A stretch of DNA of 64,000 nucleotides. It comes from Nocardia nova NBRC 15556 (GTDB lineage Bacteria > Actinomycetota > Actinomycetes > Mycobacteriales > Mycobacteriaceae). Below the pieces are notes generated by a model. That model saw nothing but the letters and a program-made list of their open reading frames with translations. It was not told the origin of the DNA and made no database searches. The translations under genes and the position numbers were made by a program. Below are positions 23,254 to 31,113 of this stretch, piece after piece (position 1 is the first letter of the stretch; every line of letters begins with the position of its first letter). The stretch lies in assembly GCF_001613005.1 (NCBI RefSeq), contig NZ_BDBN01000024.1:1-64000 (forward strand). The letters are read 5' to 3'.

Positions 23254-24930
23254 CTACAGCATGCGCTCCCGGCCGTAGGTCGCGAATTCGGCCTCCCACG
23301 CCTGCTTGTCCGCCGGCGTCATGCGGTCGTACGCGGGTTCGCCGCGGCCGATCCAGCGATAGACGGCATCGTCGGTGCGCCACGCCTGCTCCTGCAGTCG
23401 GCGCTTGAGAACCTTGTTGGACCCGGTGACCGGCAAATTCGCCGACACCCGAAGCAGTCGCGGGGTACCCTTCGTGCCGAGATCCCTTTGCGCGGTGAGG
23501 AATTCGGCGAATTCGCGCATATCGAACGAATCCGGGTCGGCGACCTCCACGGCGGCCATGACCTGGTCACCGGATCGCGGGTCGGGGACGCCGAACACGG
23601 CGGCGGCGACGATCGCGGGATGGCGGCGCAGGACCTGTTCGATCATCAGGGCGGAGGTATTTTCACCGTCGACGCGAATCCAATCGCCCTTGCGGCCCGC
23701 AAAATACAGGAATCCCTCGGTATCGATGTAGCCGAGATCTCCGGTCCAGTACCAGCCGTTGCGAATGCGTTCGGCATCGGCGGCGTCGTTCTTGTAATAG
23801 CCCTCGAAGGCCAATGCGCCGGCTTTGTCGATCATCTCGCCGATCGCCTCGTCGGGATTGCGGACCCGGCCGTATTCGTCGAGTTCCGCACGCACACATT
23901 CGCGCAGCGTATCCGGATTCACCACCGCGACACCGGCATGCGCGGGACGGCCGAGGGCGGCGGGCGGGGCATTCGGATCCAGCGCCGCCAACGTCGCGCC
24001 CTCACTGGAACCGTAGCCCTCGAACAATTCGGCGCCGAACCGGCGCCGGAATTCGGCCTGATCGGCCACCGACGCCTCGGTACCGAAACCGCGCACCAGA
24101 CTGTTGTCGCCGTCCTGCGGTGATTCGGGGGTGACGAGCAGATATCCGAGCGCCTTGCCGACGTAGGTGAAGAAGGTCGCGCCGAAATATCGAACATCGG
24201 GAAGGAATTGGGAGGCAGAGAATTTCGGTGTGAGACATACCGTCGCGCCGACCGTCAGCGCGGGCGCCCACAACGCCATGATGGCATTGCCGTGGAACAG
24301 CGGCATACAGCAGTAGTCGACGTCGTCGCGCACGTGACCGAATTTGTCCCGCGCCGCGTACGCGATCATGGCCAGGCGGCGCTGACTGCATTTCACCGCT
24401 TTCGAGGTTCCGGTGGTGCCGGAGGTGAACAGCAACAGCATCAGCGCGTCCGGGCCGCCCGCGGCCACCGGTTCGCCGCGATGGGCGCCGACGAGCGCGG
24501 CATAACCGGGGTCGTCGACCTGCAGATACCGGTCGCCGGGAAGGTCGAGATCCAGTTCGCGCAGTCGCGCCATCCCGGCCGCGTCGGTGACGATCAACTG
24601 GCAATCGACGTATCGGATATCCGAGGCCAGCTGAGCGTCTCCGCGGGTGGGATTCAGGCCGGCGACCGTGGCGCCCGCCAAGGCCGCCGCACCCAGCCAG
24701 AACACGAAGTCGGGAACATTGTCCAGCAGCACCCCGATATGGAAGGGCCCGTCGTGGCGCAGGGAGCGCGCCAGCTCCGCACGGGCGGCCGATTCCCGGA
24801 CCACCGCGTCCCAGGTCCAATCCCGATCGCGGGTGCGCAGTCCGAGCCGCTCGTCTCCGAGCCGATCGAGCAGCATGGTCGCGATATCCGTCCGGCGCAC
24901 GTCCGCGGTCGCATGGGAGAGTTCAGTCAT
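23254..24930 (-). CDS. Fatty-acyl-CoA/steroid-acid CoA ligase, FadD17-like
   Basis: A 558-residue adenylate-forming enzyme. The A3 motif is LLFTSGTTGTSKAVK, A5 is EGYGSSEGA, A7 is YWTGDLGYIDTEGFLYFAGR and A8 is DWIRVDGENTSALMIEQVL. The catalytic lysine motif is TGSNKVLKRRL. The overall sequence is closest in style to mycobacterial FadD17 and FadD1, acting on steroid side chains or fatty acids. The ATG at 24930 is preferred because AAGG lies at normal distance, and the ATG at 24948 has none. A small frame-disrupted gene precedes it and probably shares its promoter. Confidence 0.88.
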   Translation of the reverse strand: MTELSHATADVRRTDIATMLLDRLGDERLGLRTRDRDWTWDAVVRESAARAELARSLRHDGPFHIGVLLDNVPDFVFWLGAAALAGATVAGLNPTRGDAQLASDIRYVDCQLIVTDAAGMARLRELDLDLPGDRYLQVDDPGYAALVGAHRGEPVAAGGPDALMLLLFTSGTTGTSKAVKCSQRRLAMIAYAARDKFGHVRDDVDYCCMPLFHGNAIMALWAPALTVGATVCLTPKFSASQFLPDVRYFGATFFTYVGKALGYLLVTPESPQDGDNSLVRGFGTEASVADQAEFRRRFGAELFEGYGSSEGATLAALDPNAPPAALGRPAHAGVAVVNPDTLRECVRAELDEYGRVRNPDEAIGEMIDKAGALAFEGYYKNDAADAERIRNGWYWTGDLGYIDTEGFLYFAGRKGDWIRVDGENTSALMIEQVLRRHPAIVAAAVFGVPDPRSGDQVMAAVEVADPDSFDMREFAEFLTAQRDLGTKGTPRLLRVSANLPVTGSNKVLKRRLQEQAWRTDDAVYRWIGRGEPAYDRMTPADKQAWEAEFATYGRERML

Positions 24931-24966
24931 TTCCGTATCGCCTTCCATCAGCCGAGTCTGGCTGTT

Positions 24967-25189
24967 TCACGCCTTCGAGTGCACGAGTTCGATGTATTCG
25001 CCCGGCAATTCGTCGAAACTCAGTTTGCGGATCTCGACCGGACCCGAGTGATACGAGTCCTCACCGACCATCCGTCCTTCCGCGTCGACGGGCCACAGCA
25101 GTAGCTGCCGGAAGACGACCAGATAGTCGGCCGCGGTGTCGTCGACGGGGATGCCGATCTGCGCGGCGTACGCGCCCGGTGACTGCCAT
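24967..25189 (-). pseudogene. Small gene with a frame break near its start
   Basis: A reading frame with strong GC-rich codon bias encodes about 70 residues: AYAAQIGIPVDDTAADYLVV, then FRQLLLWPVDAEGRMVGEDS, and ending ELVHSKA. It has no start codon in frame upstream of the conserved part. One base away in phase, an ATG at 25189 with a well-placed AAGGAG opens MAVTGR. Removing a single base near 25180 would give MAVPGAYAAQIGIPV and a 73-residue protein. It is therefore a recent frameshift, or a sequencing error. I do not recognise the family. Confidence 0.5.
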
Positions 25190-25230
25190 GTCGAAACTCC
25201 TTCTGTCGCTGCCGATCATGGCCGAACCGA

Positions 25231-25244
25231 GTGATCCGGATCAC
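25231..25244. promoter_or_regulatory. CRP/GlxR-like palindrome GTGATCCGGATCAC
   Basis: A perfect 14-bp palindrome that fits the GTGA-N6-TCAC core of CRP/GlxR-type sites. It is 42 bp upstream of the ATG that leads into the small gene and the FadD17-like ligase, and 29 bp after the stop of the PucR-type gene. Confidence 0.5.
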
Positions 25245-25272
25245 CCGCCGCCCGTCGCCGGATGGGCCGCAT

Positions 25273-26436
25273 TCATCCGACACGCGTCGGATCGGCACGC
25301 CCGGCCGCTTCCGGATCCGCGGCGAGTTCGGCCGAGGACAAGGCGATGCGTCGCACCATCAGCGCCAGCGTGGCCATGAAGCGGTCGAGCGCCTCGTCGA
25401 CATCCCAGCCCATCACCGCCTCGACCTGCGCGATGCGCGCGGCCACGGTGCTGTGATGCAGATGCAGTTCCGCGGCGGTGCGGCGCAGCGATCCGAAGAC
25501 ACAGAACGCCTCGAGCGTGTCGACGGCGAGCGCACCGGCCTCGGTGGCGGCGAACTCGTTGACCCGCAACACATCCGAGATGCCCAGCAGTCGCTGTACC
25601 GGAAGCTCACCGAGCAGGACCAGCGACCCGAGCCGTTCGTACGCGACAACTCGGCGCCCGTGCCAGGTCGAGGAGGCGAAACGCAACACCCGCCGCGCCT
25701 GCTCCCACGACGTGGCGGCCGCGTAGGCCGGCAACCGCTCCCCCATCCCCACCCACGGCCCACACGCGCCCCGGCGCGACGCCGGAAATTTGTGCACCAC
25801 AGCCGAATTCAACACATCCGACAGCTCCCGGCAGCCTTCCCGGTCCTGGATCAGCACCGCGGTGGTCGCGCCGATCGGCGCCGAACGCACCAGCCGCACC
25901 CGGGCGCCGATGATCCGGACCGCTTCCACCGCACCGGGTCCCGATACCGCGAGCACCCGCATCGGCTGCGCCGGGTCGATGCCGAGCAGGCGCATGGCCC
26001 GCACGCGATCCTCGCGCCGCTGCTTCTCCGACAACACCACCTCCAGCAGCGCGGGATCGTCCAGACCCGTCGGCCCCGCCACCGAACCGCGCACCGCCAC
26101 CACCCGCAGACAGTGCCGCAGCCGATCCACCAGGACCGCGTCGAGGGCGTGCGCGGCGCCGGCCCGCTCCAGCCACACCGCCGGCTCGCCGATCACCTCC
26201 GGCGGCGGCATCACCGCCGGCAGCGCACGCCCCGCCGCGTCGTAGCGAATCGTGGTGCCGGACGGCCACCTCGCCCCCGCCGGACATTCGGCCAGTAGCG
26301 CCGCGGCGCGGACCACCGCATCCGCGTTGGCGTCGGATTCGTCGAAACCGTCGAAGTATCGGATCAGCCGCAGCACGGCGTCCGGGTCCGCACCGAGTTC
26401 GAGCAGTCTCGGCGCCTCGGCACCCGGCTCGTCCAT
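25273..26436 (-). CDS. PucR-family transcriptional regulator
   Basis: A 387-residue regulator. The N-terminal half has a GAF-like sensor region (ALLAECPAGARWPSGTTIRYDAAGRALPAVM). The middle is a GGDEF-related domain (MRVLAVSGPGAVEAVRII to WEQARRVLRFAS). The C-terminal PucR helix-turn-helix is DTLEAFCVFGSLRRTAAELHLHHSTVAARIAQVEAVMG. The start at ATG 26436 has a GGAGG-like site. Such proteins activate catabolic genes. The FadD17-like gene immediately downstream on the same strand is a possible target. Confidence 0.88.
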   Translation of the reverse strand: MDEPGAEAPRLLELGADPDAVLRLIRYFDGFDESDANADAVVRAAALLAECPAGARWPSGTTIRYDAAGRALPAVMPPPEVIGEPAVWLERAGAAHALDAVLVDRLRHCLRVVAVRGSVAGPTGLDDPALLEVVLSEKQRREDRVRAMRLLGIDPAQPMRVLAVSGPGAVEAVRIIGARVRLVRSAPIGATTAVLIQDREGCRELSDVLNSAVVHKFPASRRGACGPWVGMGERLPAYAAATSWEQARRVLRFASSTWHGRRVVAYERLGSLVLLGELPVQRLLGISDVLRVNEFAATEAGALAVDTLEAFCVFGSLRRTAAELHLHHSTVAARIAQVEAVMGWDVDEALDRFMATLALMVRRIALSSAELAADPEAAGRADPTRVG

Positions 26437-26531
26437 TCGCCCACCTCCACTCCGGCGAGTCCTCCGCTCAGAATGGCAAGAGTGTGGCGGCACGCCGGGT
26501 CCTTCCGGCGAATCCTCCCGCTGGGTGGGCC

Positions 26532-27266
26532 TCAGGCGATGGCGCCGTTGGCGAAGAGGACCTGGCCGTTGATCCAGCGGCCGGGGCCCGCGAGGAAGGC
26601 GACCGCTTCGGCGATGTCCTCGGGCGTGCCGAGTCGTTCCAGCGGAGACTGCGCGGCGAGGCGGTCGACGGCCTCCTGATCCTTTCCGTCGAGGAACAGG
26701 GGCGTGGCGGTCGGGCCCGGGGCGACCGCGTTCACGGTGATGTCGCGGCCTCGCAGTTCGCGGGCCAGGATCAGGGTCATCGCCTCGACCGCCCCCTTGC
26801 TCGCGGCGTAGGCGGCGTACCCGGGAGGTGCCAGGCGGGTCACCGAGGTGGAGAAGGTGATGACGGCGCCACCCGCGCGCACGCGCCGCGCGGCCTGCTG
26901 GGCGACCACGAAGGTGCCGCGAATGTTGATGCGGTGCATGCGATCCAGGGCGTCGAGATCGAAGTCTGCGACCGGCCCCAGCGTCATGATCCCGGCCGTG
27001 TCGACGACCACATCGATCCCGCCGAAGGCGGCCTCGACGGCGTCGAACGCGGCGGCCATCGCGTGTTCGTCGGCCACGTCGCCGCCCACCGCGAGGGCTC
27101 GGCCGCCGCGCCCTTCGAGTTCGGTCACGAGTTCGTCGGCCGCGGCCTTGTTGCCGGCGTAGTGCACGCCGACGGCCATCCCGTCGGCGGCGAGGCGCCG
27201 GGCGACGGCGCGACCGATGCCGCCCGAGGCTCCCGTCACCAGTGCGACGCGCGTGTGTTCGGCCAT
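26532..27266 (-). CDS. SDR-family oxidoreductase
   Basis: A 244-residue classical SDR: cofactor motif TGASGGIGRAVARRL, GDVADEHAM, a DTAGIM variant of NAG, catalytic YAAYAASKG with an upstream serine in ITFSTSVTRLAP, and the PGPTATPLF loop. It is close to 3-oxoacyl-ACP-reductase-like enzymes. It is divergent from a TetR regulator over a 100-bp gap with a perfect operator-like palindrome, so that TetR is its likely repressor. Confidence 0.9.
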   Translation of the reverse strand: MAEHTRVALVTGASGGIGRAVARRLAADGMAVGVHYAGNKAAADELVTELEGRGGRALAVGGDVADEHAMAAAFDAVEAAFGGIDVVVDTAGIMTLGPVADFDLDALDRMHRINIRGTFVVAQQAARRVRAGGAVITFSTSVTRLAPPGYAAYAASKGAVEAMTLILARELRGRDITVNAVAPGPTATPLFLDGKDQEAVDRLAAQSPLERLGTPEDIAEAVAFLAGPGRWINGQVLFANGAIA

Positions 27267-27293
27267 GATGCCTCCTCGAAACTTATGAACTCC

Positions 27294-27328
27294 GCGTCCA
27301 TATAAACAGATTGTGGACGCTGCGTCCA
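27294..27328. promoter_or_regulatory. TetR operator TGGACGC-T-GCGTCCA with extra half-site
   Basis: A perfect 15-bp palindrome lies at 27314-27328, and a further GCGTCCA half-site lies at 27294-27300, 28 bp upstream of the matching arm. The elements fill the short gap between the divergent SDR and tetR genes, 39 bp before the TetR start. The surrounding TATAAAC and CATATG sequences may be promoter -10 elements that the repressor would cover. Confidence 0.65.
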
Positions 27329-27366
27329 TATGTCACGCTGAGAACGTTCGGAAAAGGAGGGTGCGG

Positions 27367-28005
27367 ATGCCGGAACAAGACGACGTGGCACGCCCGCGAC
27401 GAGGCCGTGGCCGCCGTCCGGCCGCCGAAGTGCGCGCCGAGGCGCTCGACGCCGCCGGCGCGCTGCTGCTCGAGTCGGGGATGGGCGCGTTCACCATCGA
27501 GGCGGTCGCGGAGAAGGCCGGCGTCAGCAAGACGACGCTGTACAAGTGGTGGCCGTCGAAGGGCGCGCTCGCACTCGACGGATACTTCCACGCCGTCGAA
27601 TCCGCCCTGACCTTTCCCGACACCGGCGATATCGAGGCCGATCTGACCGCGCAGCTCCGCTCGTTCGTCCACGTCCTCACGCGCACCCGCGCCGGGCGGG
27701 TGATCGCCGAACTCATCGGCCAGGCCCAAACCGATCCGGACCTGTCCGCCGCCCTGCTGGAACGCTATTCCGGACCGCGCCGCCGGCTGGCCGTGGAGGC
27801 CATGCGCCGCGCACAGGAGCGCGGGCAACTGCGTGCCGATGTCGACCCGGAGATCCTCGTGGACCAGCTGTGGGGCGCCTGCTACCACCGCCTGCTGCTG
27901 CCGAACCTGCCTCTCGGCGAGCACTTCGCCACCACCCTGGTCGCCAACGTCCTGCACGGCACGGCTACGTCGGCCGACGACCGAAAACCCGTCCGCGAGG
28001 CATGA
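27367..28005 (+). CDS. TetR/AcrR-family regulator
   Basis: A 212-residue regulator with a basic N-terminal arm (RPRRGRGRRPAAEV). The TetR helix-turn-helix is ALDAAGALLLESGMGAFTIEAVAEKAGVSKTTLYKWWPSKGALALDGYF. The C-terminal domain (RAGRVIAELIGQAQTDPDLSAALLERY) is of the TetR_C_11/AefR-like type. The ATG at 27367 follows AGGAGGG. The stop overlaps the next ATG. It probably represses itself, the divergent SDR and the genes downstream. Confidence 0.9.
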   Translation: MPEQDDVARPRRGRGRRPAAEVRAEALDAAGALLLESGMGAFTIEAVAEKAGVSKTTLYKWWPSKGALALDGYFHAVESALTFPDTGDIEADLTAQLRSFVHVLTRTRAGRVIAELIGQAQTDPDLSAALLERYSGPRRRLAVEAMRRAQERGQLRADVDPEILVDQLWGACYHRLLLPNLPLGEHFATTLVANVLHGTATSADDRKPVREA

Positions 28006-28238
28006 ATACACTCACCACGTCCGCGAGCCGATCGATCGATGGGAGTGCCGTGCCGTTCCCCCCGCCCGAGCCGTACGCGCACGGGACGCCCACAGTCGGC
28101 GACGAGCACGACGATCTTCCGCGGACGACGGCCGAACGGCCTTACCCCTCCGCGTTCCGCCTGCGGCATGCGCCGACGACGATCGAGGCCGCGCGGCGGG
28201 CGATCGCCGGATCCGGGGTGCGGAGGTCGGGCGCGTGA
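28002..28238 (+). CDS. Small protein of unknown function
   Basis: A 78-residue proline- and charge-rich protein, probably mostly disordered in its first half (FPPPEPYAHGTPTVGDEHDDLP). Its C-terminal part is a possible helix (APTTIEAARRAIAG). It overlaps tetR by ATGA and the following EEP gene by GTGA. The coupling on both sides is the main evidence that it is a gene. There is no family that I recognise. Confidence 0.5.
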   Translation: MNTLTTSASRSIDGSAVPFPPPEPYAHGTPTVGDEHDDLPRTTAERPYPSAFRLRHAPTTIEAARRAIAGSGVRRSGA

Positions 28239-29191
28239 GGGCGGCGTGGGGGCGGATCGCGCTCGAATCGCTTGCCGCGGTCGCGACCGTGGTGGGCGCC
28301 GCCGGTGTGGCTCTGCATTTCAATCGAACCGAGTCCCGGTGGCTGGTTCTGGCGGCGTCGGGCGCGCCGTATCTGATGTGTGCCGCACTGGCCGGAGTGG
28401 CGCTGTTCGCTGCCGCGAAGCGGTGGGCCGGGGTCGCGGTCGCCATTGCCGTTGCGGGCGTGGCGATCTGGACGCAAGCTCCGCTGTATGTCGGCCACTC
28501 TCCCGGCGATCACGGCACGCCGGTGACGGTGATGCAGGCCAATCTGCTGTTCGACGGCGCCGATCCGCAGGCGCTGATCGAGCAGGTGCGCGAACGCAAG
28601 GTCGACATCCTCACCGTCGAGGAACTGACTCCGGCCGCGGTGCGCGCACTCGAGGGTGTGGGCCTGGACCGGTTGCTGCCGCATCGGTATCTGTCACCCG
28701 GGCGGACCGCCACCGGTACCGGGATCTGGAGCGCCCATCCCCTCTCGGACACGGTGGAATACGACGGATTCGTCCTGAACCAGCTCTCCGCGACCGCGAC
28801 CGTCCCGGGAGCCGGACCGGTCACCGTCTATGCCTTCCATCCGGTGCCCCCGATCTCCGGAACACACCTGTGGGCCGACGAATTGTCCCGGCTGCGAACC
28901 ATTCTCGACCGCTCGCCCGCGGATCGGCCGGTGATCGTCGGCGGCGATTTCAACGCCACCTTCGACCATGCCCAATTCCGCGCGATGCTCTCGGGCCGGT
29001 TCCACGACGCGGCCGAACAGGAGGGCGCCGGCCACCTCGTCACGTATCCCACCGACAAGCGCTGGCCACCACTGGTCGGCATCGACCACATCCTGGTCGC
29101 CGACGGCCGCGCGGACACCGTCGACGCGTTCCGCCTGCCCGGCGCCGATCACAAGGCGCTCATCGCACAACTGCTCCTCCGCCCGCACTAG
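28235..29191 (+). CDS. Membrane-anchored endonuclease/exonuclease/phosphatase-fold protein
   Basis: A 318-residue protein starting at a GTG overlapping the upstream stop. Three hydrophobic segments occupy residues 5-90, followed by an extracytoplasmic EEP domain. Its marks are VMQANLLFDGADP, DILTVEELTP (Glu for metal), VYAFHPVPP, VIVGGDFNATFDHAQFR and GIDHILV (the D-H of the active site). Such EEP proteins hydrolyse phosphodiesters of nucleic acids, lipids or sugars. The substrate is unknown. Confidence 0.87.
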   Translation: MRAAWGRIALESLAAVATVVGAAGVALHFNRTESRWLVLAASGAPYLMCAALAGVALFAAAKRWAGVAVAIAVAGVAIWTQAPLYVGHSPGDHGTPVTVMQANLLFDGADPQALIEQVRERKVDILTVEELTPAAVRALEGVGLDRLLPHRYLSPGRTATGTGIWSAHPLSDTVEYDGFVLNQLSATATVPGAGPVTVYAFHPVPPISGTHLWADELSRLRTILDRSPADRPVIVGGDFNATFDHAQFRAMLSGRFHDAAEQEGAGHLVTYPTDKRWPPLVGIDHILVADGRADTVDAFRLPGADHKALIAQLLLRPH

Positions 29192-29240
29192 CCCCGATCG
29201 ACTCCGGCCGGTTGTCGGTACCCGCCGCTATCGTCCGCAT

Positions 29241-29804
29241 ATGCACCCGGCCACCGCAGTCGTCGCGGACATCGTCGCGGCGATCACGCCGCTGGACCCC
29301 GTGGAGCAGGAGCACATCGACCAGACGCTGTCCTGGCTGGACGACACCGACGACATCTTCCGGCGGGAACCTCCCGCCACACCGCCGCAGCACCTCGTTT
29401 CGTATGTGGTGGTCGTCGATCCGGATGCCCGCGCGGTACTGCTCGGCGCGCATCGCAAGTCCGGACTGCACCTGCCGATGGGCGGTCACGTGGACCCCGC
29501 CGAAAACCCCTTGCACACAGCGCGACGCGAGGCCGCCGAGGAACTCGGAACGCAGGCCGAGTTCACCGTTGTCGGCGAACGCCCCCTGTTTCTGACCATC
29601 ACCCGGACCGTCGGAGCGCATCCACACCGCGACGTCTCGCTGTGGTACGTCATGCGCGGCGACCGCGAACGCCCCTTCGCACCCGACCCACGAGAATTCG
29701 CCGGCGGGCGATGGTGGGACATCGATGACGACGCCATCCCCGAATCCGACCCCCACCTGAGCCGGTTCCTCACCAAACTGCGCACCGCGCTGTCGGCGCG
29801 GTAG
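29241..29804 (+). CDS. Nudix hydrolase
   Basis: A 187-residue protein with a complete Nudix box from GGHVDPAENP to REAAEELG (G-x5-E-x7-R-E-x2-E-E-x-G). This box binds Mg2+ and cleaves nucleoside diphosphates linked to another group. An N-terminal helical part (PLDPVEQEHIDQTLSWLDDTDDIFRR) resembles other actinobacterial Nudix proteins of about this length. The exact substrate cannot be told from the sequence. Confidence 0.92.
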   Translation: MHPATAVVADIVAAITPLDPVEQEHIDQTLSWLDDTDDIFRREPPATPPQHLVSYVVVVDPDARAVLLGAHRKSGLHLPMGGHVDPAENPLHTARREAAEELGTQAEFTVVGERPLFLTITRTVGAHPHRDVSLWYVMRGDRERPFAPDPREFAGGRWWDIDDDAIPESDPHLSRFLTKLRTALSAR

Positions 29805-29853
29805 CAGCCCGGCCGCCCTCGACTACGCACCCGAGTCCGCCGACCGGGAACGT

Positions 29854-30036
29854 TCAGGGCTTGTGTTCTTCGAGGTGCGTCCAGTAGCCGGGGGCGAAAT
29901 ACGTGTACTTCGCCGCCGTGTAGACCGCCAGCACTCCCCCCTCGAGGAACTTGAAATTGTCCTCCGGGTCGGGGAAAGACTGTTCTCGGTCCGGCCCACT
30001 CGCTGTCGTGTATACGCGGAAAGGCATGACAACCAC
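29854..30036 (-). CDS. Small conserved-looking protein, function unknown
   Basis: A 60-residue protein with an ordered, aromatic-rich sequence (MPFRVYTTASG, then FKFLEGGVLAVYTAAKYTYFAPGYWTHLEEHKP). A GAGAGGGA ribosome site fits the GTG at 30036. The alternative ATG at 30027 is poorly spaced. The balanced composition argues for a real gene rather than a chance frame. No family name is known to me. It follows the MpaB-type gene on the same strand and may be co-transcribed. Confidence 0.65.
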   Translation of the reverse strand: MVVMPFRVYTTASGPDREQSFPDPEDNFKFLEGGVLAVYTAAKYTYFAPGYWTHLEEHKP

Positions 30037-30078
30037 GGTATCCCTCTCGCGGGGACGGCGGACCGACCTGACCGTCTT

Positions 30079-30939
30079 CTACACCAACGATTTTCCGAGC
30101 GCCTGCCGCCGCCGCATATCCTCGAGGTACCCGTCGAACGGGTAGCTGCGCCAGTGTTCGGGCAGGCGCTTCAGCACCGTTCCGATGGTTCGCATCACGA
30201 TCTCGAAGGCGCGCTGCCGCCGCGGACCCCATCCGAGCCCCAGCGCGTCGCGGAACCGCTGAGGAAGGAAGCCGGTGGTGAAGAAGCGATTGACCCGCGC
30301 GAAGGCGATTCGCTCGACACGGCTGTACGGCCCCAGGCCGATGACCTGATCCAGCAGATAGCGGCGAACCTCGTCGTCGAACGAGATCTCGCCCAGCTTG
30401 GCGTTCCAGTACTCCTCGAAGGCCGCCCGGTCCGGCGGCCACAGCCGTTCCGGCATCTGCAAGGTGGTGCCGAAGCGTGCGGACTCACGATAGAACTCCT
30501 CCGCCAAGTTATCGTCGATTCTTCCGTAGAAGAACCGGGTCGAATCGTCGACGCCACGATAGATGCAGGCGGCCACCCAGAGCTGGAGTTGCGGGTCGAA
30601 GGCGTTGTAGCGGACCGGGCTGCCGGGACGCGAACGCACCTGCCGATGCGAGGTGTCCACGGCGGCACGGTAGGCGGCACGGTCGTCTTCGGTCCCGAGC
30701 ATGGCCACCGCCAGATAGGTCAGCGTGGTGCGCCCGCGTTTGCGCGGATGCCGCGCGTATTGGCCGCTCTCCACGGTACTTTCGACGACTCCGCGGCCGA
30801 CCGGCGGCAAACCGAGTTGCATCACGACATTCGCCGGGCCGCCCAGCAATGCCGCGGGACCGGCCATGTACTGCCGCCGGCGGGCGAGTCCGGCATCCGG
30901 CGTCGGGGCCGCGGCGGCGGTTCGGGCGGCTCGATTCAT
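30079..30939 (-). CDS. MpaB-family (DUF2236) oxygenase-like protein
   Basis: A 286-residue protein of the rubber-oxygenase-related MpaB/DUF2236 family. Recognisable parts are GGPANVVMQLGLPPVGRGVVES, RGRTTLTYLAVAMLGTEDDRAAYRAAVDTSHRQV with a conserved histidine, DPQLQLWVAACIYRG, and FFYGRIDDNLAEEFYRESARFG. Family members bind heme and oxidise hydrophobic substrates or tailor natural products. The ATG at 30939 follows GGAG. A palindrome 22 bp upstream probably controls it. Confidence 0.88.
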   Translation of the reverse strand: MNRAARTAAAAPTPDAGLARRRQYMAGPAALLGGPANVVMQLGLPPVGRGVVESTVESGQYARHPRKRGRTTLTYLAVAMLGTEDDRAAYRAAVDTSHRQVRSRPGSPVRYNAFDPQLQLWVAACIYRGVDDSTRFFYGRIDDNLAEEFYRESARFGTTLQMPERLWPPDRAAFEEYWNAKLGEISFDDEVRRYLLDQVIGLGPYSRVERIAFARVNRFFTTGFLPQRFRDALGLGWGPRRQRAFEIVMRTIGTVLKRLPEHWRSYPFDGYLEDMRRRQALGKSLV

Positions 30940-30960
30940 ACGTATCACTCCGAGGATCAC

Positions 30961-30979
30961 TGAGACATCAGACGTCTCA
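30961..30979. promoter_or_regulatory. Palindrome TGAGAC-N7-GTCTCA
   Basis: Perfect 6-bp arms around ATCAGAC lie 22 bp upstream of the MpaB-type start, in the 174-bp gap shared with the divergent FadD gene. The size and place fit a TetR-type repressor site, although no regulator gene is adjacent. A hairpin with TGCCCC/GGGGCA arms (31008-31026) and an AT-rich promoter-like stretch (31030-31060) fill the rest of the gap. Confidence 0.5.
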
Positions 30980-31113
30980 TCTTCTCACCATCCGAAGGTC
31001 GACGGCAATGCCCCCGAAACCGGGGCAACCCGCAATATGTGAATGTATATTCTTAGTCTATTCGGCGACACGATACAGAAGGGTTCGCCGGCCGAGCTGG
31101 GATCGAGGTCTGT

